DNA of 64,000 nucleotides, from NCBI GenBank assembly GCA_021527695.1, contig JAKFAO010000004.1:62001-126000 (forward strand). The letters run 5' to 3'. The notes beneath the pieces were generated by a model. The model had not been told where the DNA came from and did not search any database. It was given only the letters and a program-made list of their open reading frames with translations. This document shows, in pieces, positions 11,286-20,791 of this stretch. The position numbers were made by a program, and so were the translations under genes. This DNA comes from Naematelia aurantialba (taxonomy: Eukaryota; Basidiomycota; Tremellomycetes; Tremellales; Naemateliaceae). How positions within the stretch are numbered: position 1 is the first letter of the stretch; every line of letters starts with the position of its first letter.

Positions 11286-13229
11286 GAGGGCTGTTTCGTC
11301 TCAAAGTCCCCGGGAAGTGATGGCTCTCGCCTGCCAAAACAACCTCGGATCTTCCGGGCTTGCGACCACTGTGTCTCTGCCAAGACTCGATGTGAGGAAG
11401 TGACGTCCAGTGGATGCAGACTCTGTCGGCGCCGAGGACGTCTTTGTTCGTTGGCCGGTACGATGGTGCCTGAGTGGTCTTTGAGAGATCTGGACCGGGA
11501 CCGGGACCGGGATATAGACGCGCACGACCGAGTGGGAGAGGATCTTCGACGACGTGTGGAAGAGAGTGAACATAGGTGTGCGCAGACGGAAAAACGATGT
11601 GCCGTGCTGGAAGACCAATTGCACCAGCTACACGCGCACTTGTCGGCCCTCGCTGGCCCTGCCAAACCCACCGCGGCGGTGCTTAACCACAACGCCTCGG
11701 GCACGGCAGCACCGAACCATGAATTCAACTTCATCATTGACCCATTCCCGGCCACTTGGCACTTGCAATTTGGCGAGGCGCTCTTTGGCATCTCGCACCC
11801 TTCTGCGTCGTACCCCGACGTAGTTGCGCGGGGCGTGCTGAGCTTCGAAGAGGTCGACATGGCTTTCCAGACATTCAAGAACCGCTTCACCAAGCTCCTC
11901 CCACTCCGGCCGTACCTGCTGGCCTCGACGGCAATCTCCGTCACACCCGTTTGTCATTCTCGCCGTCCTCCACCACGTTCAACGCATGTATCACCCCGAT
12001 TTCGCCGGCATGCTAGAAGAGAGCCTGCTGGTAGCCATGTCGGGAGTGAACAATCACGACGTCGTGCTGGCATTGTTGATCCTCGCTATCGCGCCAGAAC
12101 CCCCTCTCGGGCCCGACCGCAATCGCCCGACCGCCCTCCGCCTCATCGCCCTGGCGTACCAGCTGGGCGTAGGCCTGGGTATAGACGCGGTTGTCGCGAG
12201 TGCACTCCAGCGGTCAGAGACACTAGTCGAGCCCTTTTCAGCGCCGGAGTATGACCTCGTTCAACTCGTATGTTGTCGTACCCTTTACCTTGCATAACTG
12301 TCCTGACAGCGCCAGTGGGCAGCCGTGGTGAATCGCTACAACATGTAAGCCGGGATGAAGGATAGAACCTGATACGTAGTCTGCACATGATCCACGGTCG
12401 ACCTTCGTCATTGCTCTCTTCCATCGCTCTGAACCTTGCCGAGTCGACCATCGACGGAGCTGGACCGAGTACAGCCCACCTCCGCGCGGAGGCGCAGCTC
12501 GTCGAAACAGCTCGGCCGGTGTTTGAGCAACTAGACAAACTTGAGAACGGTCTTCTTCCACCGGCGAAGGGCGCTCCGGCATTCGTCGAGCGGTTCCGCG
12601 GGTTGAAGGATGCCTTGCTTCCATATCGAAATTCTGACAGCCGCAAGTCGTTCCTCTTCCCGATTCAGGTTCATCCATCTGACGGTTTGCCGGCAGATTC
12701 CATCAGACTCGACGCGCTCTGTATCGAATTCTCCCATGCCTTTCGGACAGTATGCTTCATCCAGAACCTGCCGTCGCCACTCCAGCCTCTCCGAGAAGCA
12801 TTCATGCCCTGCAGCTCGGCGTTCCCTCCAGCCATGCGCTCGCTCGTCGACCTCGCGTGCAATCAGACGGTGTCTGATCGAGGCACACTGCCGAGCTACG
12901 TGACAACAAGTATCGGCGTTGCGATCGTCGCACTTCGACGGACGGCGGTGTTCGTCGCAAAGCAGTATCCCGACGATCGGGCATATGCAGACATAGGCAA
13001 GTTGCGCACGGCAGAGACGTTTCTCCGTCAGGTAGGAGGGGTGCCGACCAAGTTGCTCGAGTATGCGGATCAAGTCATCGAGGCACTACCAGAGGTCGCT
13101 GCTCAGGTGGAGACGCAGGCAGGAGAACTGGGCCTGGTGCCGCAGAGCTTGGTGGACATGGACTTTCTGAGCTGGGACTTGTCGCTGTTCCTGGGTTATT
13201 ATGACAGCGGGACGTCACTGCCGTCATGA
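11286..13229 (+). CDS. Zn(II)2Cys6 fungal transcription factor, start unresolved, possible frameshift
   Basis: The frame open from about 11253 encodes a binuclear zinc cluster: ACDHCVSAKTRC (C-x2-C-x6-C), seven residues, then CRLCRRRGRLC. It is followed by an Arg/Asp run, a predicted coiled coil (about 11560-11650) and a fungal-TF middle region (LSFEEVDMAFQTFKNRFTKL, then PFVILAVLHHVQRMYHPDF, later ALRLIALAYQLGVGLGID). Exon 12316-12344 and the terminal exon 12380-13229 join in frame after the donor at 12268. Between about 11905 and 11985 the frame must change to keep homology-like sequence, yet there is no AG acceptor between about 11894 and 12013, so no intron explains it: an assembly indel or a damaged gene. 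It would be a nuclear DNA-binding regulator; the target is unknown. It lies head-to-tail behind the amino-acid transporter and convergent with the PuuE-like gene. The start codon could not be fixed. Confidence 0.75.
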
Positions 13230-13565
13230 GAGGAGGGGAAAGCTACAGGGTAGATAGAACAGACAGCAGTACGCTGAAGGTGGGTTGTGCATTGCATATC
13301 TTGCAGTGTCATACACAACGGATGAGGCCGATGAAGACAGTCTATGAGCGGTGGTCGTCAGAAGTGGAGGACGCAACGCCTCGGGAAAGCCCTGGGTTCA
13401 GCCACCGGGGCCAGGCATCGAGTGGCCAGCAGCCGCATGGTGCCAGAAGAATAGTCCTGCATGCCTGCCCTTGCCCTCTACGATGATCACCTACCCCAGC
13501 GCACCAGCTCAGTTTCCAGCCATACAATATATGCCCAAGACCGTACCGATTTTCTCCCAACCCGC
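13230..13565. other. Convergent 3' intergenic region
   Basis: Between the ends of the transcription factor (+) and the double deacetylase (-). Nothing coding is supported. Confidence 0.6.
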
Positions 13566-16455
13566 TCAAGCATGGACGAGCCGCTGTGGTCCTTTGTACG
13601 GGAACTGGCTCCTCCAGTGCCGAGCAATGTCCGCCCGCGTGGTCACCCACACGTCTGGCTTGGCGGCAATGTACTCCATGAACCTGAAGATAAGCCCAAG
13701 CCAACAGGGCACGATCGACGTATTCGGCCAACTCACTGCTTGAGGCCGGACAAGCGGCCGGCTCGACCGATCAGACGACTGTGCAGTGCGATGGTCATCA
13801 TCTGCACGAGGTCAGCTCAGCCAGGAAAAGGCAAGGATGGGTGTGACGCTAAGGGCAAGGATAATAGAGCCCACTACGCCAGAAGGTGGAGCTAAACTCG
13901 CCTTGGGTCGACCGTCCAGGCCTTCGCTGTAGAGTGTCTCAAAGTCGCCCTTGAGGATACTACCGCGATCAGCATGTTGCCAGTCGAGGCAGTGCAAGCA
14001 TCAACCCACTTGAACCAGTCCACGCCGGTCGAGGGACCAGCACCCTTGCTGTAGAACTCTAGCGATGAAATCAGCTACAGCACCGGCATTGGATGTGAAG
14101 CAACCAGAGCGCACTGTGATCGTTGTTCACGAGACCGTAGGGGACCATGAGCATCCCCTTGTCCTCCTCGCCATCGAGGGTGAGAGGATCTTCCACCCAG
14201 TACGGCAAGTCGTCGGCATAACTGTCGGAGCAGTATAGCAGCGGCACCCCCTTCTCTTTGTGGACCTTGGTAACACGTCAGATGGCCTCGATTTCCCAGT
14301 AGGAGGAGACCCGCTCACCTTGGAGATGATGTGCTTGGAAAAGAGAGAGCCTCGACCGAGGTACCACCCTGTAGGCACATGCGACTGCCCCGTGGCTTTT
14401 TGCAGGCGTTCAATGCCCTGTGCGATATGTCTGTTGCTATCAGCGCCGTCACCCTCATCGGCACTAGGACATTGGATCCGACTCACGCAGCCTCCTCGTC
14501 TGGGCCGGACAGCTCGGTCTGGGTGATCCATCGGTTCCCGTGTCCTGTCCGCATCTCAGTATGCGGTCCCTCTACGGTATCCCTCCCTGGCACACTCACC
14601 GGCAACATCGCAGCCCATCTCGACAAACACCTTGCCGTACTGGCTGCTGGCCTCGAGAGCGCGCGAGTTTGCCCACAGCGTCATTGGCCACCCGAACTGC
14701 TTGAACAGGCGCACGATCCTCGGTACACCACATCGGATCCCATAGTCCTACGTCGCCATCAGAATTATGGCAGAATCTGCAAGGGAACGAGCGACTCACG
14801 TAGAGCGACTCGGTGTACATGTCTCTTCGTCCATCGACTCTGTCGCGGAAGTAGTTGGCTTCGTTCAGGAAGGGCTCCGAGTGGGCGTCGCCATTCCAGA
14901 CCGTGTGCTCGGCTCCTTCCTCGTCTGTGGCCGTCAGCGCCTGCCAGCAGACGGAGTGTGGGCCCAACGTAGATCGGGCTTACAGTTGAGAACAAACGAA
15001 ACGGCAATCTTGGCGCCGTTGGGCCAAACCTGGCCGTCAGGCGAGTCGAGGCCGTAGCCGGTAAAGTCTCGCGGGGGGAGGAACTGCTTCCACTTGGGTG
15101 CAACAGCCTGTTTGACCAAGTCGAGCGGCTTGGCGAGCGGGTTGTACGGGTTGACGTTCTTGACAATGGTGACTTTGTCGTGGGCGGCGCTAGGGGTGTA
15201 GGGGAAGTTGGCCCGCCAGTGCTTGGCAATCTCGGCTCGTGGGGCGACCCAAACGCCCTGCTGTTCCGACACAAACTTGACAAACCTGCCATGATCAGCG
15301 GGTGTCGTCTCGCCGTTCGTGCGCATGTGCATAAGAGACGTACTGTTCGAGGTAGTACGCCCTGGAGCCGTGGCCGACGATACGCGGGTGCAGAGTGACC
15401 ACCATCATTCGCCCGACCCCCGCCTCGCCCTCGGCGTACATGTACTTGAACGTGTCGGTGAGGTACTGCAAGTAGTCGGCGCCAGTCGCGAAGCCCTGGC
15501 CGTTGACGTTGAAGCGGACGTCGCTCGTGTCGATACTGGTGGGAACGATGAGCAGGCCTTCGTCTTGCTCATCGGTCGCCAAGGGTGACGTGAGCCAGAA
15601 CTACAGCCTCAGCGCACTTATCCCCCACGCTGCTTTGGCCAATACACTCACTGGCAGCTCGTCGGCAAACGAGTCGGACGAATAGAGCAGGGGTACTCCT
15701 GCCTCCTTGGCAGCCTGGGCGTACAGCCTTTGGGAATAGTTGCTCCTCCTCCCAACACAGACGCCTATACTCGACGGTCAGCTGAGCGCATGATGGGAAG
15801 GACTGGATGCTGGACTGAGGCTACGTACCGGTAGGAGCGGCCTTGCTTCCCGTGAGCGCTTGAACGGACTTGATGGCGTCGGCGAGGTGCGCCGCTTCGG
15901 TCGCGGGGTCCACATGCATGTAGTCGATCCATCTCTTGCCAGCGCACGACAGCTCCCATCCGGACTCTTGCAGCGCCTTGGTCCAGTACGGCGACTTTTC
16001 CAGAGCAGAAGTCACAACGTTGATCGTCCCCTCTACGCCGTACCTGCTCACTCAGCACATGTGCAGAGGTCGTGATGGGGAGCGAGGTCGCACTCCATGT
16101 ACACACTTTTTGAACATCTTGAGCAGTCTAGGAAGACCTGCACGGGGGCCGTACTCCCACTCGGACTCTCCCATATCGTCCCGCGCCTTTCGAGAGATGT
16201 CGACCAGAAGCTCATTGTGCAGTGCTGTTCCGTTAGCTCCCCGGCACGCCTACCCGCGACCAAGCTTGCAAGGGAACGCAAGGGCAGCATACCTTCCGAG
16301 GCATCGTCCCCATACTCGACGCTCTTCTCGCCGCCCTCGGTGTACTCGATCACAAACGTGACGGCGAGCTTCGCCCCGCCAGGCCACTTGGGGTCAGGCG
16401 GGCTCAGTTCGTACCCGAACAACGGGCGCTCATGGGTGTACTCTGTGAATGTCAT
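13566..16455 (-). CDS. Tandem two-domain PuuE/allantoinase-like polysaccharide-deacetylase-fold protein
   Basis: Fifteen exons, complement(13566-13683, 13737-13801, 13902-13959, 14010-14058, 14115-14265, 14319-14430, 14487-14544, 14600-14747, 14800-14924, 14984-15285, 15344-15600, 15652-15764, 15829-16043, 16107-16224, 16293-16455), sum 2052 nt, 683 aa, with every junction in frame. Two copies of one domain follow each other. Copy 1 (about 10-315): KWPGGAKLAVTFVIEYTEGG, EYGPRAGLPRLLKMF, CAGKRWIDYMH, SDSFADELPFW, LHPRIVGHGSRAYYLEQF, VWVAPRAEIAKHWRANFPY. Copy 2 (about 355-680): VWPNGAKIAVSFVLNYEEGA, YGIRCGVPRIVRLF, AGHGNRWITQTEL, SDSYADDLPYW, LHSRLIGRAGRLSGLKQF, VWVTTRADIARHWRSQFPY. These are motifs of the PuuE branch (cofactor-independent allantoinase and relatives) of the NodB fold, not metal-binding TFDDG chitin deacetylases. 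The intron after exon 13 is GC-AG. No signal peptide, so probably intracellular. The substrate (allantoin or another amide) is inference. Confidence 0.85.
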
Positions 16456-17332
16456 TTTTTGGAGCTAAGCGCTATATTGCCCCCTTGCTGGACGTGATGC
16501 GTAGGCTTGTTTGGCAATGCTTGTGAACGTGGATCGACCAACAACGTTCCCCGTGCTGGATAAGCACTGCGACGACATGGGATCGGCAAGTCTGACCGAT
16601 AATCCTGTTCGGCAGCGGGATCCGACTCGCTCGGACGACTCAGCCGTTGACTCGGTCCTGGATCTGCACCGTTTCTCGTGTCTTACGAGCATGGCAATGT
16701 CGCTGGAACAACAATAATAGATTCGGACTGTCGAGGCACCCTGGGCAAAGTATGCATGATGTTGCTTTGCGGCCGGTCGTCGGGTGCCAAATCGGCCACC
16801 TCCGGCCCATCTGGTACATCCAGACTCATCGGATGTGGTCATGTCACCGATGTAATCTGTTCATGTAGGCAAGGTCACCGTAGGGAGGCCCCGGGGGCAC
16901 TGCGGGTGTTGTCTCGTGTGACATGGATCATAACCTACCAACGACAGGACGTGAAGAAGAAGAAGATGACGATGCAAGTCAAATGGTAAATGTTCCTGAA
17001 CCCATGGGTATGCGCCGGAGCTCTGACTATCTTTCAGCTATCCTACCACTCATGCATGGGATCGGACGACAAATAACGACCAATATGCTCTAACCCTCGT
17101 GATAGACTGGAGTAATATGCTCTCGCCCTTGTGATATACTGGAGTAGACCCCACTGCATGCGAAGCGTTGCAGTGGTAGCTGCGGGGAATTTGTCAACAA
17201 GGCTTCTTATCAGTAGATGGCCCACATGTGTCACAGGTCCACACAGGGAACACTGACGCAGCGACTGTCCCAGCAATGGGCTGCGATCTCCCTTTTTGAC
17301 ATGGTCTATCTTTATTGATCTGCGCTGGCGCC
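16456..17332. other. Divergent promoter region
   Basis: Separates the double deacetylase (-) and the carboxypeptidase (+), so it should contain both promoters. No gene is supported. It carries the imperfect 32-bp direct repeat listed separately. Confidence 0.55.
17083..17146. repeat. Imperfect 32-bp tandem direct repeat
   Basis: Two adjacent 32-bp units (17083-17114 and 17115-17146), each beginning ATATGCTCT and ending ACTGGAGTA, with few mismatches. They sit about 190 bp upstream of the carboxypeptidase ATG and could be a duplicated upstream activating element. Confidence 0.7.
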
Positions 17333-19527
17333 ATGTCGAGCACTGAAGAGACGCCTCTGCTTGGCGAGGAGGCGGCTGGCAAGCCTGCCAAGCGGCAGAA
17401 ATGGTACTACGCTGTTGCTGGCGTCGCCTTCGTGCTGGTCGCCGCGGTGCTCATCGTGTCCGTAGTGTTCTCCGTCAAGGGGGGCAAGAAGGCGTACAGA
17501 CCCGGCAGCTTCTTTGTCAATATCACTGAGACGCCGCAGTTTTGCGATGCGCCGTCCGTCGCTTGGACGGGACTCATTGGCTTGGCGGGGGATTCCGACG
17601 AGAACCCAAAGAGGTCCTTCTTCTGGTATGGCCAGCCTAGCCGGGCACACGGCGTCGACGATACTGATGACTTGCAGGTATACACAAGCGGAAGAGAAGC
17701 CAGAGACCGCGCCATTGGTGTATGCCCGTTCGCCTGGTCGAATCCGTCAGTGCTGATCTAGCATAGTTTGACAGTTGGAGGAGGGCCGGGAACGTGAGTT
17801 GTATGTCAAAATGGATCGATCCCAGATTGCTAAAGTGGCCCAGGTCGGGGCTTGTGCGCATGTGGTTCGGTGATGGACCGTGTGTCATCTCGCGCACTGG
17901 AGCTGTACCGAATCCTCACCGATGGACACGAGGCTTCAACTATCTAGCCATCGACCACGTAAGTTGGCCATGTCGTGACAAGGGCGAAAGCGCGCTGACG
18001 AGCGGACACAGCCGATTGGAGCTGGTTTCTCCTATGGACAGATGGTCAACTCGAGTGCTGATGCCGCACGCGACATCTACGACGTGCTGCAAAAGTTCTA
18101 CTCGTACGTTCCAGCCGTGATCTTCTAGCCGTCATTGTCACTGATCTACTTGTAGGCTGTTTCCAGATTTGCAAAAGCAGGTCGCGATGATAGGAAGCAA
18201 GCTGACAGGCAGGAACGATCTTCACCTGAATGGCGGCTCGTATGGTGAGTATCGTGCGATGCAAAGGATACATGCGTCCTACTGACTGAGCAGGCGGCAT
18301 GTATCTCCCACACGTAGGTGTCGACGGCACTGCATACGCTGACGGGCCAGATGGGACACGAAATCAACGAGCAGAACAAGCTCCTCGCCCAGGGTAAAGC
18401 GCCTGCCGGGACGCGCCATGTCAACCTGCGCTCGTTGATGATCAGTAATCCCATGCTGGATCCCATGACGCATGTCGCGCAAGTCGGTCTCGTCGTACAC
18501 CCGTGCAGTCGCTGACGTGGCCGCAGATGGCTTCCTGAAACCATGTGCAAAGTGCATCAGATCTGGAACGAGAGTGACTGCGCAACCGCATACGACGTGC
18601 TGCCAAGCGCGCTCGAGGCCATGCGCGTAGCCCGTGCGTCCCCGACACTGGAGCACAGGCTTCGAGCAATGGACGCGCTGGGGCTCCTGGAGGACCGGGA
18701 TCTCCACGGACTCAGCCGCGAGAACTACCGGGAGAAAGTAAGCCCATGCCTCGATTTCCAAGGCATGGACCAGGCTCACGATGGACCAGTGCAATGGCTC
18801 AGTTGACGATTGCCATCCTGAATTTCAGCAGATGAACGTTCTGCTCAGATCGGCCAAAACCTCTGTCCGTCTTGATCGTCGTTGGTCACACGGACGCCCT
18901 GATCGGTCGTAGCTTGGAGTTCCAGATATCGTCAACTATACCTCTCTAAACTTCGTTGTCACCAAGGCCTTTTTCTTAAACGGTGACATGTCAGTCGGAT
19001 TCACTAGTCGATCGGTGCAATAGACTGACAAGCACAGGATCCAAGACGCGACCCGGTTCTTCCCCCAGCTTCTCCAGGATGGGATCCGCATTCTTCGTAC
19101 GTGCATGCCTGGAAAGGGTCGGAAGCGTTGAGGTTGGCTTACGCATGCCGGCAGACCGAGAAGGCATGTTGGACCTCAACTGTGCTTGGCCGGGGGTCCT
19201 CAGTTCGGCAGGTCTCTTTCCTTCATATGCGAGGCGGTAGCTTACGAGAGTAGCTAAAGCTAGTCCCGACGCCGTATCAGGATCAGTTCATAAACGCCAC
19301 AGACATACCCTGGCCTGGTGAAGAGGCCGAGGCGACTCTCCGAGTGATCGGTGAGGGTGCAGGAGACTTTTCATACATTCAGCTCCACAACGCAGGCCAC
19401 TTTGTCGGCGGTGAGAACTCCCTGTTTCTTTCTATACGGGCATGCTGATATCGCGGATGTAGCCGACGCACCGAGGATAGAATACAAGCTGGCTCAGCAC
19501 TGGATCCACAACAAACCGTTCTCATAG
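17333..19527 (+). CDS. Membrane-anchored serine carboxypeptidase (peptidase S10)
   Basis: It cleaves residues from peptide C-termini in a secretory or extracellular compartment. The ATG at 17333 (GCCATGTCG context) gives an N-terminus with a cytosolic tail and a signal anchor (YYAVAGVAFVLVAAVLIVSV). Early exons close in frame: 17333-17625, 17678-17719, 17767-17793, 17844-17958, 18012-18103, 18156-18244, 18294-18313, 18351-18478, 18527-18737. Motifs: LTVGGGPGTSGL (normally WLNGGPG), GPCVI, PIGAGFSYG, the nucleophile in GGSYGGMYLPH (the usual Glu before Ser is Gly), NLRSLMISNPMLDPM, the catalytic Asp in GMLDLNCAWPG, and the catalytic His in NAGHFV, so the triad is present. The intron after exon 7 is only 37 nt; the one after exon 8 is GC-AG (GCAAGT donor at 18479). 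Joins between 18737 and 19070 are not fully resolved. The final exons end at TAG 19525-19527. Confidence 0.85.
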
Positions 19528-19757
19528 CCCCATCGCTCGTCGTGCAGAGCATCGAATCATGAGGTACTCAAGTAAAAGCTACAGTGAACGCGCAATAGGA
19601 CTGGCCGCAATTTGTCTGGAAGTTCTCAGTCTAATAGAAATCCCTGTCAAGCCTAGCGAAGAGGCAACCCCTAGCTCGTGATGCGTTTGCCTGCATGCAA
19701 CCTCCAAAGTATAAACGCGAGACTGCGACTCCCATCCTTTGGAATGGTTTCATCCAC
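19528..19757. other. Convergent 3' intergenic region
   Basis: Short interval between the carboxypeptidase stop and the NmrA-like remnant stop. No coding signal is supported. Confidence 0.6.
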
Positions 19758-20116
19758 TCAACTGCGCACGTCCTTGACCCAAGGGAAATACTGAATGGTC
19801 TCCTGACGCGTTCCGACGTGAGGATGGTCGTTGATTGTCTGCAGTCTGTCAGTTCACGTAGCAGAGCAACTCGTCCGGATGATTAGGACTCACGTTGAGC
19901 GCGGAAGCCAGAGGAGGGGGGAGCTCCGGTGGCTCTGCGGCCGGGATTTCCTTCCCAACGACCTCTTTGAAGACCTTGATAAAACCAGTCTTATTGATCT
20001 CAACCAACGCCTGGCCGCATGTTAGCATCGTTCAAAACACATGAGTGGCGACTTGCTCGGACCGTCGCTCCACCCTGATGGCCCGTCGCGCCAGAGATGA
20101 AAAGTGTTTTGGGCAT
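19758..20116 (-). pseudogene. Shrunken NmrA-like NAD(P)-binding gene (N- and C-terminal pieces only)
   Basis: Three exons, complement(19758-19838, 19894-20010, 20057-20116), 258 nt, 85 aa, in frame. It opens MPKTLFISGATGHQGGATVR, the Rossmann-fold start of NmrA/HSCARG-type redox sensors, then jumps to ALVEINKTGFIKVFKEVVGK and a stretch with HPHVGTRQE and FPWVKDVRS that resembles the family's C-terminus. Family members are about 300 residues, so roughly 200 central residues are missing and the nucleotide pocket cannot be complete. Intron 1 (20011-20056) has a GCAAGT donor, a good GC-AG site. Intact splice sites and an open frame argue for recent loss or a retained small protein; the exon loss argues for a pseudogene. 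It is divergent from URB1. Confidence 0.6.
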
Positions 20117-20791
20117 GTTGGTTCCTTTGCAACTGCTTGGAATAGTGTGTATCAAGTCGATAGTGGGTTCCTCCCAGCTCCCGCTCCCCAGAGCCCTTGC
20201 ATATATGGGGACGCTGCAAACCCTTCAGCAGCGGGTTTAGGCGAGGAGAAGCCTGAATAAGGGGCAAATCACGTGACCAGCGGGGAAGTTATACATGACT
20301 TGCGACTCATCCCGTTGCGCACGGTGGAGGGTGTTATGTATAGCATGGTGTCTCGGCTGGGGTTTTAGGCAGCAAGACAAGACATGATTGCATCAGAAGA
20401 GGCGCAGAAGCGGGGAAGTCACACAGGGCATCTGGGGCCGAGAACGCTGAAACTCCGCTCATTCCGACGCCGGAACAGTCGGCGCTTCGCTTGTTTCTGA
20501 GTGCAGCGCGTGTCTTCCGCCGCTTTACCACCAGCTGGCCACCAGGAGACGCAGTGTTCCTCTTACGCTCAGCGATTCACACTACGTCGCAACTTTCTCC
20601 ACCGTGTGGCGCGACCGACCACAGCTCTGGCACCCGAGGACTGGAAACCAGTCTCCCACGGGTGTCGCTGAATTTTCCGGACCGTGCCTGAGCATTGCTG
20701 CTCTTCGTTGAATTTCAGCAACAGTCTGCTGCTCGTGGTCTAAACCTGTCCCCCCATACGCTGTCGGGGGTAACAACGTCTAGGCGCAGCA
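20117..20791. other. Divergent intergenic region
   Basis: 675 bp between the NmrA-like remnant (-) and URB1 (+). Frames of about 60 codons exist on both strands without support. Presumed to hold the URB1 promoter. Confidence 0.55.

Noticed and set aside
13566..16455. Two separate adjacent deacetylase genes
   Set aside because: No stop or plausible start lies between the copies; exon 6 (14984-15285) contains both the end of copy 1 and the beginning of copy 2 in one frame.
18314..18350. Apparent 4-nt frameshift (GTAG) after YLPH in the carboxypeptidase
   Set aside because: Explained by a 37-nt intron with a GTAGGT donor, a CTGAC branch site and a CAG acceptor that restores frame exactly.
19093..19170. 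Apparent loss of the carboxypeptidase catalytic Asp
   Set aside because: With the intron from the GTACGT donor to the GGCAG acceptor the frame reads GMLDLNCAWPG, which aligns with the usual G-x2-D-x2-C-x-W-x-G.
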